Shown: one piece after another, positions 53,178-61,502 of the stretch | Position numbering within the stretch: position 1 is the first letter of the stretch | Layout: each line of letters opens with the position of its first letter | Assembly (NCBI RefSeq): GCF_032191465.1 | Contig: NZ_JAQOUE010000002.1 | Location: 62,001-126,000, forward strand | DNA from: Candidatus Nitronereus thalassa | GTDB taxonomy: Bacteria > Nitrospirota > Nitrospiria > Nitrospirales > UBA8639 | DNA length: 64,000 bases | Direction of reading: 5' to 3' | The notes under the pieces: model-generated | The model's input: the letters and a program-made list of their open reading frames with translations, nothing else | Databases searched by the model: none | Told to the model about the DNA's origin: nothing | Translations under genes and position numbers: made by a program

Positions 53178-54380
53178 ATGCCTGGTTTTACCCAACAATA
53201 CAAGGATTTATCCCCTTCCCGTCGCCTCTTGTTAGGCCCAGGCCCTAGCCTGGTCCACCCTCGGGTTTTGCGAGCCATGAGCACCCCCCTCATTGGGCAC
53301 CTTGATCCTGAGTTTCTCGTGATTATGGATGAGATTCAGGAACTTCTCCGATGGCTTTTCCAAACAGACAATTCCTTTACCATTGCCGTTTCAGGAACGG
53401 GATCGGCTGCCATGGAAACAGCCATCGTCAATCTCATTGAACCCGGAGACCGCGTCATAGTGGGAATGAACGGCATCTTCGGCGCGCGGATTGCCCAAAT
53501 GGTCACACGATGCGGGGGAACTGTCGTCGAAATTCAAGCCGATTGGGGCACACCCATTCCTCTTGACCAAATCGCCCATCAGCTTCAGGCTGCCGGTCCC
53601 ATCAAGGCCGTAGCGATCGTCCATGCCGAAACTTCTACCGGCGTCTGGCAACCGCTAGACAATCTCGGCGCCCTCTGCCACGGCCACGAGGCCCTGTTGA
53701 TTGTAGATACAGTCACGTCACTCGGAGGCCTTCCAGTGAAGGTAGATGAATGGGACATTGATGCCTGTTACTCGGCCACACAAAAATGCTTGAGTTGTCC
53801 ACCAGGATTGGCCCCACTGACATTGAGTGATCGGGCATTGCACGTTATCCAAAACCGGAACACTCCCTGCCAAAGCTGGTATCTCGATTGCACCCTTGTC
53901 GCGGATTATTGGACCAAAGGGAAACGCACGTACCACCACACGGCACCCATTTCCATGGCCTACGCCCTGCGCGAAGCACTTCGGTTGATACATGAAGAAG
54001 GTCTCGACGCACGGTTTGCTCGTCATCAGCGAAATAGCCAAGCTCTTCGTGCAGGCTTAGAAGCCTTAGGATTTACCCTCGTTCCTGCCCCTGGCCACAG
54101 TCTTCTAACTTTAACTTGCGTCGCTCTTCCAGAGTGGCTGGATGACAAAACCATTCGCTCAAGGCTTCTTCACGAATTCCATATAGAAGTCGGCGGCGGG
54201 TTGGGGCCGCTCGCCGGCAAAGTATGGCGGATCGGCCTCATGGGTGAATCATCCACGTTTGACTCGGTCGTCACCCTCCTTGCGGCTTTGGAACATCTCT
54301 CGTCGCAAGCCAACCCGTCAGTGCAACCAGGCAAAGCCGTTAGTGCTGCGCTCCAAAAATATAATACGTGGCCTCGTTAA
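53178..54380 (+). CDS. class V aminotransferase, alanine/serine-glyoxylate type
   Basis: A 400-residue PLP enzyme of the alanine-glyoxylate / serine-pyruvate aminotransferase group. It opens RRLLLGPGPSLVHPRVLRAM and has FTIAVSGTGSAAMETAIVNL. The PLP lysine is in YSATQKCLSCPPGLAPLTLS. The length is usual. Related enzymes move the amino group of serine or alanine to glyoxylate, linking serine and C2 metabolism. ATG 53178 is preceded by AAAGGACG. No other gene shares its strand directly. Confidence 0.9.
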   Translation: MPGFTQQYKDLSPSRRLLLGPGPSLVHPRVLRAMSTPLIGHLDPEFLVIMDEIQELLRWLFQTDNSFTIAVSGTGSAAMETAIVNLIEPGDRVIVGMNGIFGARIAQMVTRCGGTVVEIQADWGTPIPLDQIAHQLQAAGPIKAVAIVHAETSTGVWQPLDNLGALCHGHEALLIVDTVTSLGGLPVKVDEWDIDACYSATQKCLSCPPGLAPLTLSDRALHVIQNRNTPCQSWYLDCTLVADYWTKGKRTYHHTAPISMAYALREALRLIHEEGLDARFARHQRNSQALRAGLEALGFTLVPAPGHSLLTLTCVALPEWLDDKTIRSRLLHEFHIEVGGGLGPLAGKVWRIGLMGESSTFDSVVTLLAALEHLSSQANPSVQPGKAVSAALQKYNTWPR

Positions 54381-54747
54381 CTCGGCACCAAAACAATCTC
54401 CAACTTCTTTCGCACTGCCACAAGAACCTCTTTGGTAAAAATTTTTGGTGAATTTTTCCACTGTTGGAACCTTCCATTACACTGTTCTTCGCCAACGTCT
54501 CACATTTTCAATGGTTGTCTTAGTATCCTGGCTGTTCCATTCACTTGTTACCCTTCGAGAATAGTTAAAGGACCCTCAAAGAAATCCCGATCAACTTAAT
54601 TAGTTTATGGAAGGAAAATTATGTCTGCCCGAGATTCGCCAAACTCCCGGCATTTCCGCCATTTCTATATCCCCGAAAAGAAAAATCGGTAGTTATGACA
54701 GCATTGAAAGTCAGTGAGCCCCCAGACAGGAATAGTGGAGAACAAGA
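54381..54747. other. intergenic region before the malic enzyme gene
   Basis: About 370 bases. A 23-codon frame with a good ribosome site (54621-54692) is the only candidate feature. No promoter pair or hairpin is clear. Confidence 0.45.
54621..54692 (+). CDS. possible short leader frame before the malic enzyme gene
   Basis: ATG 54621 is preceded by GGAAGGAAAATT and opens 23 codons (MSARDSPNSRHFRHF type, Arg/His/Phe-rich) ending TAG 54692, 55 bases before the malic enzyme start. It may be a leader peptide or chance. Confidence 0.3.
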   Translation: MSARDSPNSRHFRHFYIPEKKNR

Positions 54748-56226
54748 ATGATTTGGAATCTCTTTGGCAGAGGAAAGGGACCAAAACCGTCACAAAAGGA
54801 TTTTGGACCTTATTCAAACTACCGATTAGCGGTAAGACTAGAACTCACCCAAAAACCTGGAGTCTTTGCCGCAGTCGTCAACTTGTTAGCTGAAGAGGGA
54901 GCCAGCATTGGAGCTGCCGACATTGTCTCCGCGACCAAGTCCAAAGTGGTACGAGACATTACCTTTGACGCCAAGAACGAAGAGCATGGACAGAAAATTT
55001 TAGAACAATTAGACCGTGTCGAAGGCGTGAAAGTCATTTCCGCTTCTGATCGAATTTTCATGATGCACCTAGGCGGAAAAATTCAGGTCAGCAGCAAGTT
55101 CCAAATCAAGACTCGCAATACGCTCTCCATGGCTTACACACCCGGTGTTGGACGCGTCTGCCAAGCCATTGCCGGCGATCCGGCTCTCGCCTATCGATTT
55201 ACGAGCAAGAGCAATAGTGTGGCAGTCATCACGGATGGCTCTGCGGTATTGGGTTTGGGCAACCTTGGTCCACAAGCCGCGCTTCCGGTCATGGAAGGTA
55301 AGGTAATGTTGTTTCAGCAATTCGCAGGAATTGATGCCTGGCCTATTTGTTTAGACACCCGAGACCCTGAAGAAATCATCAGGATTGTCTCCGCCATTGC
55401 CCCAAGTTTCGGAGGAATTAACTTGGAGGATATTAGCGCCCCCCGCTGTTTTGAAATCGAACGACAACTACAAAACAAACTCGACATTCCAGTGATGCAT
55501 GATGACCAACACGGAACCGCCGTGGTGGTTTTGGCTGCGCTTCATAATGCTCTTAAAGTGGTTGGACGTCGATTGGAGGATATCACGGTTGTCGTCAATG
55601 GACTTGGGGCCGCCGGGACGGCCTGCTGCCAATTACTTCTGGCAGCCGGCCTTCAGAACCTTCGCGGCTGCGACAAACAGGGATATGTATTGAAAGGGGA
55701 AGGAGGGGCATTATTCAATCAACGAGACGTTCTTCCTTCACTCATTCACTATGACAAACCCATGGGAACCTTGCGTGACGCGCTCCAAGGGGCGGACGTA
55801 TTCATCGGGCTTTCCGCTGGGAATATTATACAGCCTGGAGATTTGGACCTCATGGCACCTGACCGAATTGTCTTTGCCCTGGCGAACCCGGAACCGGAAA
55901 TTTCTCCAGAAGCGGCACATGACCATTGCCGAGTGTATGCGAGCGGACGGTCTGACTATCCGAACCAAAGTAATAACCTCCTCGCCTTTCCGGGTATTTT
56001 TCGTGGGGCATTGGATGTCCAGGCCTCGACAATCAATGAACCCATGCAATTGGCAGCGGCAGGGGCATTAGCCGATGTCATCCCCCCTTCCACCCTGAGC
56101 GAAGAGTACATCATTCCCAGCGTGTTTAATAAACAGGTCGTTCCAGCCGTTGCCAAAGCCGTGGCCTTGGCCGCACAAAATACCGGTGTCGCTCGGAAAA
56201 CCCTTCAGCACCTGATAACGGAATAA
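54748..56226 (+). CDS. NAD(P)-dependent malic enzyme with N-terminal ACT domain
   Basis: This 492-residue protein has an N-terminal ACT domain (about residues 22-105: YRLAVRLELTQKPGVFAAVV...LDRVEGVKVI) and a C-terminal malic enzyme. The malic part has SMAYTPGVGRVCQAIAGD, FGGINLEDISAPRCFEIER, DDQHGTAVVVLAAL and the NAD-binding VVNGLGAAGTACCQLLLAAG. It oxidatively decarboxylates malate to pyruvate. The ACT domain suggests control by a small effector such as an amino acid. GGAG precedes the ATG. With ppdK elsewhere in the window, it could feed pyruvate into PEP synthesis. Confidence 0.92.
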   Translation: MIWNLFGRGKGPKPSQKDFGPYSNYRLAVRLELTQKPGVFAAVVNLLAEEGASIGAADIVSATKSKVVRDITFDAKNEEHGQKILEQLDRVEGVKVISASDRIFMMHLGGKIQVSSKFQIKTRNTLSMAYTPGVGRVCQAIAGDPALAYRFTSKSNSVAVITDGSAVLGLGNLGPQAALPVMEGKVMLFQQFAGIDAWPICLDTRDPEEIIRIVSAIAPSFGGINLEDISAPRCFEIERQLQNKLDIPVMHDDQHGTAVVVLAALHNALKVVGRRLEDITVVVNGLGAAGTACCQLLLAAGLQNLRGCDKQGYVLKGEGGALFNQRDVLPSLIHYDKPMGTLRDALQGADVFIGLSAGNIIQPGDLDLMAPDRIVFALANPEPEISPEAAHDHCRVYASGRSDYPNQSNNLLAFPGIFRGALDVQASTINEPMQLAAAGALADVIPPSTLSEEYIIPSVFNKQVVPAVAKAVALAAQNTGVARKTLQHLITE

Positions 56227-56468
56227 ACAAAATCAATCCTCCCCTTGCAAAACAACATCCCTTCTGATGTGTGCAACGAAGCATTCAGCATCTTGATATC
56301 TGGTTCATCGCCTTCTCTATGATCCCCGCCTCAATGAAACAGTTTTCTCTTTCGCTTTATCCCAGGAGAAAATCAATGCGGCTCATGCAAAAAGTTTGCA
56401 GGCCACAAAATCTTGCAACCCAGAACAATTCTCGGGCAAAATTGTATGCACCGAAAGATTTTCTCATC

Positions 56469-56762
56469 ATGGATACTCCCACATCTCGTTCTACCTCTTT
56501 TTTCTCCCTGCCCTACTTGGGGCTATTGGGATTGCTCTTGTTAGGATGTTCCGAACCGTTGTATTGGGCAAAACCTGGTGCGCAGGCTGAAGACTTTGAG
56601 TGGGATGTTCAGGAATGCCGTGCCAACCTTGGCTTACCAGCCATTCCCAGAGCAGGCACGGGTTTTTCGGTTCTCAACCCAACGATCGGCTCGGCTTCAG
56701 TGGCCATGGAACAATGTCTCGCGGACAAGGGATGGTATTTGGCGAAGAAACCCTCCCAGTAA
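56469..56762 (+). CDS. small lipoprotein, unknown
   Basis: From ATG 56469 the 97-residue product has a lipoprotein signal ending in LLLGC (Cys near residue 27). A short part follows (EDFEWDVQECRANLGL...SVAMEQCLADKGWYLAK). Its EQCLADKGWYL end resembles the lipoprotein at 21842-22186. The frame opens much earlier (56271), but the added residues look non-coding. No ribosome site is clear. Confidence 0.65.
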   Translation: MDTPTSRSTSFFSLPYLGLLGLLLLGCSEPLYWAKPGAQAEDFEWDVQECRANLGLPAIPRAGTGFSVLNPTIGSASVAMEQCLADKGWYLAKKPSQ

Positions 56763-56781
56763 ATGTTTGGTTCCTGGTTCG

Positions 56782-59490
56782 CTATTGAAGGAACGTATCG
56801 ACAGCCTGACGCAATGTTTCTCTGATCTTTTCGCGTGCCTCCTCATCATTGATCTTTTCCCCATCGGCTCCCGTGACATAGAAGACGTCTACGACTTGAT
56901 CAAGTTTGGTGGCGATTCTCGCACCGTGAATGGATAATCCTAATTCAAATACCGTCCGGGCAATGACCGACAGCAATCCCTGCCGATCATCGGCAAACAC
57001 GTCAATGATAGTAAATTGGTCAGACGTTTCATTATCAATTTGCACCTCAGCGGGTTTCGGGGACACAGGAAAGGGTCGATCGAAAGAGAGACGATGACTT
57101 CGCTGCATTAACTGTTCAAGCGTGTCTTCTCCGCACATGACCTTAATGATGGCCTGTTCCACCTTCTGTCGCTTCACGGCTGTAGGAGGTCCGTCAAAGT
57201 CCGGATCATGAACAAAAAACGAGTCGAACACGATGCCATCACTTCTCGTCATAATTTGCGCATCCAACACATGAAGACCAAATGCAGCCAAGACTCCTGT
57301 CACATTCATGACAATTCCTGGTTTCAGGTGGTCACGTGCAATCAAGGTATATTCACAGACTCGCAAGTCATCTATGTAGGCCGACTCAACCAGGGGACTC
57401 TTGGTTAAAATCTGATCTAAGGCTTGAAGGTGAGCCACCATGCGATGGCGTGGAGTTCCAGACAAATACCGTTGCGGGAATTTCCCTAACTGCTCTTCTA
57501 CCCAAGATTTCCTGGAATCAGGCAGGGATGTGGCTTCAATGGTCTGACAAGTGAGGTCCTGTGACTCCCAAAGTCCACAAACCTCCGTCGCAACCTTTTT
57601 GATGTCCTGCGTCGTGTCTAAGGATTCACTTCCCCCTGATACTTCAGGGAGGGTCCGCGTATACAACTCAAGCAGGAGGGATTCTTTCCATTTGGTCAAA
57701 GTTTCAGGCCCCACTGCCGCAATATCCGCAGCTGTCAACATGAGGAGCTTTCGCAAAAGGGCTGGTGTTCCCACGGCTCTGGAGAATTTCAGCAGTACCT
57801 TATCATCATAGGGATCACGGCGAAATGCGGTATTGGCCATGAGCAGATGCTGATGCACGAGAAACTCTAAGGTGCGAGCCTCCTGTTGATCGAATTGCAA
57901 TCGCACTGCCATGTCCCTCGCAATCCCTTTACCCACTTCACTATGATCTTCGGGAAGACCTTTGCCGATATCATGGAGCAAAGCGGCTAAATGTAAAATA
58001 TCTTTCCGATGAACTTTTTCGTAGACATCGTGAAAAATTCCATCTTGACGACCGAGTCGTTCTAAAAGACGTACGGTCAGTAGGCTGTGCTCATCCACGG
58101 TATACTTGTGGTATTGATTGAATTGCATGAGTCCGCGGACACGCCCGAACGCCGGAACCAATTTCTCTAGCACGCGAGCCTGATGCATCAGCGTTAAGGT
58201 TTCCCCCACCAACCTAGGTCCAGAGAGAATCTCCCGAAAGGCCTCACGGACGGACGGAGTTTGAAATACTTCATCCGACACGGTTTCCATTTGTCGATGA
58301 ATTTCTTCGAGGACAGAACCATCAATAGTCAAACCCTTCGCTTGAGACACTTTAAACAGATCGAGTAATCGTCCTGGATCATGTAGGACATCGAGCAATT
58401 TATCTTGGGGAACCGACAGCGCCGTTCCTGATACCGAAAAATACCCGTGGATTAATGGCTGCGGCCACCACCCCTTAACTCTGGCCCACAGAGGTTGTTC
58501 TTGAGCGCGATCCAGAAAACGGACACAACGATCGTAAATTCCGGTGGTATGGCGATAATACAACTGCATAAACTGCTCTACGGCCAACAGATGTGGTTGA
58601 TCGTGAAATCCAAAGGCCTTCGCCAATCGAACCTGCTCTTCAAATGAAAGGATTTCTTGCGCGCGGCCAGCTTCAACATGCAAGAGTGCCCGCACCTTCC
58701 ATAAGAACTCTCGGGCTTCCACCAGCGCCAAATAATCCGGGTGAGCCAGAATACCGCGGTTCGCCAAGTCCTGTAAGGTGGGGGCTTGATACTTGGCCAT
58801 CCCTACCCATTGCAACAAGTGTAGGTCGCGCAAGCCTCCCTTGGTTTTCTTGATGTTGGGTTCGAGTAAATAGATTGTCTCACCAAATTTGGCATATTCT
58901 CTTTTTCGTTCCTCTACCTTCTCTCGAATAAACTGATCAACTCGTCGACCCAACACCCGTCGCGCATAGCGTCGCTGAAATTCTTGATACACTGAAGCTC
59001 CACCAGCAAGAAACCGTGACTCCATGAGGGCCGTTTTCACAGCAAGATCTTCTTCTGCTAACACCAGGCAGTCTTGAATCGATCGTACACTATGTCCAAC
59101 TTGAAACCCCAAGTCCCACAAATGGTGCAAAACCTGCTCGGATAACGTTTTCACCACCGTCTCCCCACCAGAATGATAAAGCACCATGACGTCGATATCA
59201 GAATAGGGTGAAAGTTCCCGTCGTCCATACCCGCCAACCGCCACGAGGCAACATTGCTGCATCCCCACAGCCGAGTCATTGACATGTTGGCGAAGCACAT
59301 TTTGATATCTGGCAATCAGGACCGAATCGACCAAATCCGTGAAGCCCGCGACGACTTCAGATCCTGAAGCCCCATTCCGCAATCGTTCCGCCAACCCATC
59401 ACGACGCTCCTGGAGTACCGCTTGAGTTAAGGTTAAGTCTTCGTCATGAGAAACAGAATCAAATTGTCCAGATGGTGTGACAGATTCCAT
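56782..59490 (-). CDS. glnD: bifunctional [protein-PII] uridylyltransferase
   Basis: A 902-residue nitrogen sensor that adds or removes UMP on PII proteins according to glutamine. In order: the nucleotidyltransferase domain (GGYGRRELSPYSDIDVMVLY near residue 90), a linker, the HD phosphohydrolase domain (LLHDIGKGLPEDHSEVG) and two C-terminal ACT domains (GIVMNVTGVLAAFGLHVLDA and TIIDVFADDRQGLLSVIART). The length is usual. AAAGAG lies before ATG 59490. It follows nadE by 67 bases on the same strand and probably shares its transcript. Confidence 0.96.
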   Translation of the reverse strand: MESVTPSGQFDSVSHDEDLTLTQAVLQERRDGLAERLRNGASGSEVVAGFTDLVDSVLIARYQNVLRQHVNDSAVGMQQCCLVAVGGYGRRELSPYSDIDVMVLYHSGGETVVKTLSEQVLHHLWDLGFQVGHSVRSIQDCLVLAEEDLAVKTALMESRFLAGGASVYQEFQRRYARRVLGRRVDQFIREKVEERKREYAKFGETIYLLEPNIKKTKGGLRDLHLLQWVGMAKYQAPTLQDLANRGILAHPDYLALVEAREFLWKVRALLHVEAGRAQEILSFEEQVRLAKAFGFHDQPHLLAVEQFMQLYYRHTTGIYDRCVRFLDRAQEQPLWARVKGWWPQPLIHGYFSVSGTALSVPQDKLLDVLHDPGRLLDLFKVSQAKGLTIDGSVLEEIHRQMETVSDEVFQTPSVREAFREILSGPRLVGETLTLMHQARVLEKLVPAFGRVRGLMQFNQYHKYTVDEHSLLTVRLLERLGRQDGIFHDVYEKVHRKDILHLAALLHDIGKGLPEDHSEVGKGIARDMAVRLQFDQQEARTLEFLVHQHLLMANTAFRRDPYDDKVLLKFSRAVGTPALLRKLLMLTAADIAAVGPETLTKWKESLLLELYTRTLPEVSGGSESLDTTQDIKKVATEVCGLWESQDLTCQTIEATSLPDSRKSWVEEQLGKFPQRYLSGTPRHRMVAHLQALDQILTKSPLVESAYIDDLRVCEYTLIARDHLKPGIVMNVTGVLAAFGLHVLDAQIMTRSDGIVFDSFFVHDPDFDGPPTAVKRQKVEQAIIKVMCGEDTLEQLMQRSHRLSFDRPFPVSPKPAEVQIDNETSDQFTIIDVFADDRQGLLSVIARTVFELGLSIHGARIATKLDQVVDVFYVTGADGEKINDEEAREKIRETLRQAVDTFLQ

Positions 59491-59557
59491 GTTGTTTTCT
59501 CTTTGTCTCTCGAACAATACGCAAAAAAATCAGTTCTTAGTTGATCATTTCCACAGT

Positions 59558-61351
59558 TTAATGTTTGAGATATCGATTGGTCAGAGGCATACGCCGATCC
59601 TTGCCGAGGGCGCGCGGTGTAATCTTAATGCCAATAGGCGCCTGCCGCCGTTTATATTCACTTCGATCCACCATGGCCATCACCTGGCGAACAATCTTAG
59701 GTTTCATGCCTAACTTCACGATTTCTTCTAATGACCGATCTTCTTCGACATAGGCTTCTAATATTCGATCAAGAACGTCATAGGATGGCAAGGTATCTTG
59801 ATCGGTTTGGTCAGCTTTCAACTCCGCCGACGGAGCTCGTTCGATAATCCGAAGAGGTATCAACTCCCTTCCAAGGTGATCCACCGCCCGACGATTCCGA
59901 TACCGGGTCAGCTCATACACTAGCATTTTCGGAACGTCCTTAATCACAGCAAACCCACCAGCCATATCACCGTACAACGTCGCATACCCGACACTCATCT
60001 CACTCTTATTTCCCGTCGTGAGCACCAAATGACCAAATTTATTCGACAGGGCCATTAACAACGTGCCTCGAATTCTGGCCTGTAAATTTTCCTCGGTTGC
60101 ATCATGCGGCCTTCGCCCAAAAGCCGGTGTCAACAGCTTCAAATAGGATTCCCACGTGGCTCCGATGGGGATGGTCAAAAAGGAACATTTCAAGGCTTTC
60201 ATAAGCTTGGTAGAATCTTCACGACTCTCCCTCGACGTAAATTTCGAGGGCATAAACACTCCAGTGACGTTCTCCGCTCCAATAGCATCCGTAGCAATAA
60301 CCGCCGTGAGAGCCGAATCAATGCCACCGCTGATTCCGATTACCACGGTCGAAAACCCATTCTTCCGTACATAATCCCGCACACCCGTCACCAGAGCCAG
60401 ATACACTTCTTCTACTGAATTCAATTTAGGAAGAGGTTGGCGCATTATCGGTTTCTTTACCGCAGGACCCAAGTGTCCCTTGGCCACCACATTCTTTATA
60501 GTAAAATTGACCGGCACCCGTTTCTTGGTAGTCGTACTCGCAGCCAGATATTTTGGAACCGTACCAGGGAACTGAAGATCTGCCACAAGAAGATCTTCTT
60601 CAAACGCTTTAGCTCGGGCAATAACTTGCCCCTGAGGATTCACGAGAATACTATTCCCATCAAACACGATTTCATCCTGACCACCCACCATGTTGGTGTA
60701 ACTCAGCATGACCCCATTTTCTCGAGCCCGACGCGATAGCATTCGTTCACGCGTCGCACTCTTCCCTTTGTGAAAAGGAGAAGCATTGATGTTGATGATC
60801 AGTTCCGCAGATCCATGGTTCACTTGATCACGGGTAGGTCCATCCGCATACCAAATATCTTCACAAATGTTCACGCCCACACCGATTCCGCCAATCCTAC
60901 ACACCAAGGCCTCACGGCCAGATTCAAAGTACCGGCTTTCATCAAAGACACCGTAATCAGGCAACAAGGTTTTTTGACATCTGGCAATCACCCGACGATC
61001 TTGAATCACGGCTGCGGCATTAAAAATGTGCCGGGGGCCTGATGGAACCACCATGGAGGTTCGGTATTTTTGACTCCTGGTTTTCCGTTCCTCCACAAAC
61101 CCAACCACCGTCGTGATCTGACGACAGTGCTGAACGAATTGATGAAGGGCCTGTTGAGTATCCCGAAGAAAACTCTGCCGAAGCACCAAATCCTCTGGTG
61201 GATAGCCGGTAACCACCAATTCCGGAAACACCACAATATCGGCTTGCGCCTGGCGCGCGGCCTTCAGCCATCCTGTCATGGCTTGAACATTTCCATTCAA
61301 ATCCCCAACAATGGGATTCATTTGGACCATCGCTATTCGACAAGTTCTCAT
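59558..61351 (-). CDS. nadE: glutamine-dependent NAD+ synthetase
   Basis: From ATG 61351 the product is 597 residues. The N-terminal nitrilase-type glutaminase (RIAMVQMNPIVGDLNGN, FPELVVTGYPPEDLVLR, and the ICEDIWYADGP region) precedes the C-terminal synthetase (VVIGISGGIDSALTAVIATD, PSKFTSRESREDS, TTGNKSEMSVGYATLYGDM). It makes NAD from nicotinate adenine dinucleotide with glutamine as nitrogen source. The terminator-like hairpin ends three bases before the ATG, so expression depends on read-through; a purine-rich site sits inside the hairpin. A start at 61372 is possible but has no useful spacing. Confidence 0.94.
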   Translation of the reverse strand: MRTCRIAMVQMNPIVGDLNGNVQAMTGWLKAARQAQADIVVFPELVVTGYPPEDLVLRQSFLRDTQQALHQFVQHCRQITTVVGFVEERKTRSQKYRTSMVVPSGPRHIFNAAAVIQDRRVIARCQKTLLPDYGVFDESRYFESGREALVCRIGGIGVGVNICEDIWYADGPTRDQVNHGSAELIININASPFHKGKSATRERMLSRRARENGVMLSYTNMVGGQDEIVFDGNSILVNPQGQVIARAKAFEEDLLVADLQFPGTVPKYLAASTTTKKRVPVNFTIKNVVAKGHLGPAVKKPIMRQPLPKLNSVEEVYLALVTGVRDYVRKNGFSTVVIGISGGIDSALTAVIATDAIGAENVTGVFMPSKFTSRESREDSTKLMKALKCSFLTIPIGATWESYLKLLTPAFGRRPHDATEENLQARIRGTLLMALSNKFGHLVLTTGNKSEMSVGYATLYGDMAGGFAVIKDVPKMLVYELTRYRNRRAVDHLGRELIPLRIIERAPSAELKADQTDQDTLPSYDVLDRILEAYVEEDRSLEEIVKLGMKPKIVRQVMAMVDRSEYKRRQAPIGIKITPRALGKDRRMPLTNRYLKH

Positions 61352-61354
61352 CGT

Positions 61355-61393
61355 AAAAAAAAACGCCCTCATCCCTTCAGGGAATTGAGGACG
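61355..61393 (-). terminator. intrinsic terminator directly before nadE
   Basis: The minus strand can fold CGTCCTCAATTCCC with GGGATGAGGGCG around TGAA (about 11 base pairs with two bulges, one more from the preceding G), followed by nine T residues. The T-run ends three bases before ATG 61351. No promoter can lie between the hairpin and the gene, so nadE must be transcribed through it. Confidence 0.85.
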
Positions 61394-61439
61394 CCTTTGT
61401 CCACAAACGCCATCACATTTCGGGACAGTTCATTGCCCC
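61389..61439 (-). ncRNA. dual hexaloop hairpin leader (ANTAR-type candidate) of nadE
   Basis: Two hairpins lie before the terminator. P1: GGGGCA and TGTCCC (61439-61422) pair around the six-base loop ATGAAC. P2: GGAC and GTCC (61402-61389) pair around the six-base loop AAAGGC, with A at position 1 and G at position 4 as in known ANTAR targets. P2 shares GTCC with the 5' arm of the terminator, so the two cannot form together. P1 has A at loop position 4 instead of G, which is a deviation. Confidence 0.55.
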
Positions 61440-61454
61440 AAGTAATATACACGC

Positions 61455-61483
61455 ATCTAACAAGGTCGTCGGCATCCTGTCAA
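61455..61483 (-). promoter_or_regulatory. possible promoter of the nadE leader
   Basis: TTGACA (61483-61478), a 17-base spacer and TTAGAT (61460-61455) lie between the ANTAR gene stop and the leader hairpins. The -35 is perfect and the -10 is weak. The transcript would begin just before hairpin P1. Confidence 0.45.
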
Positions 61484-61502
61484 GGTGGACGCTCGTACAA
61501 GA

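Noticed and set aside
61389-61411. Alternative pairing TTTG/CAAA inside the P2 region of the nadE leader
   Set aside because: It would compete with P2 but is weaker (AT-rich); kept only as a caution for the ANTAR proposal.
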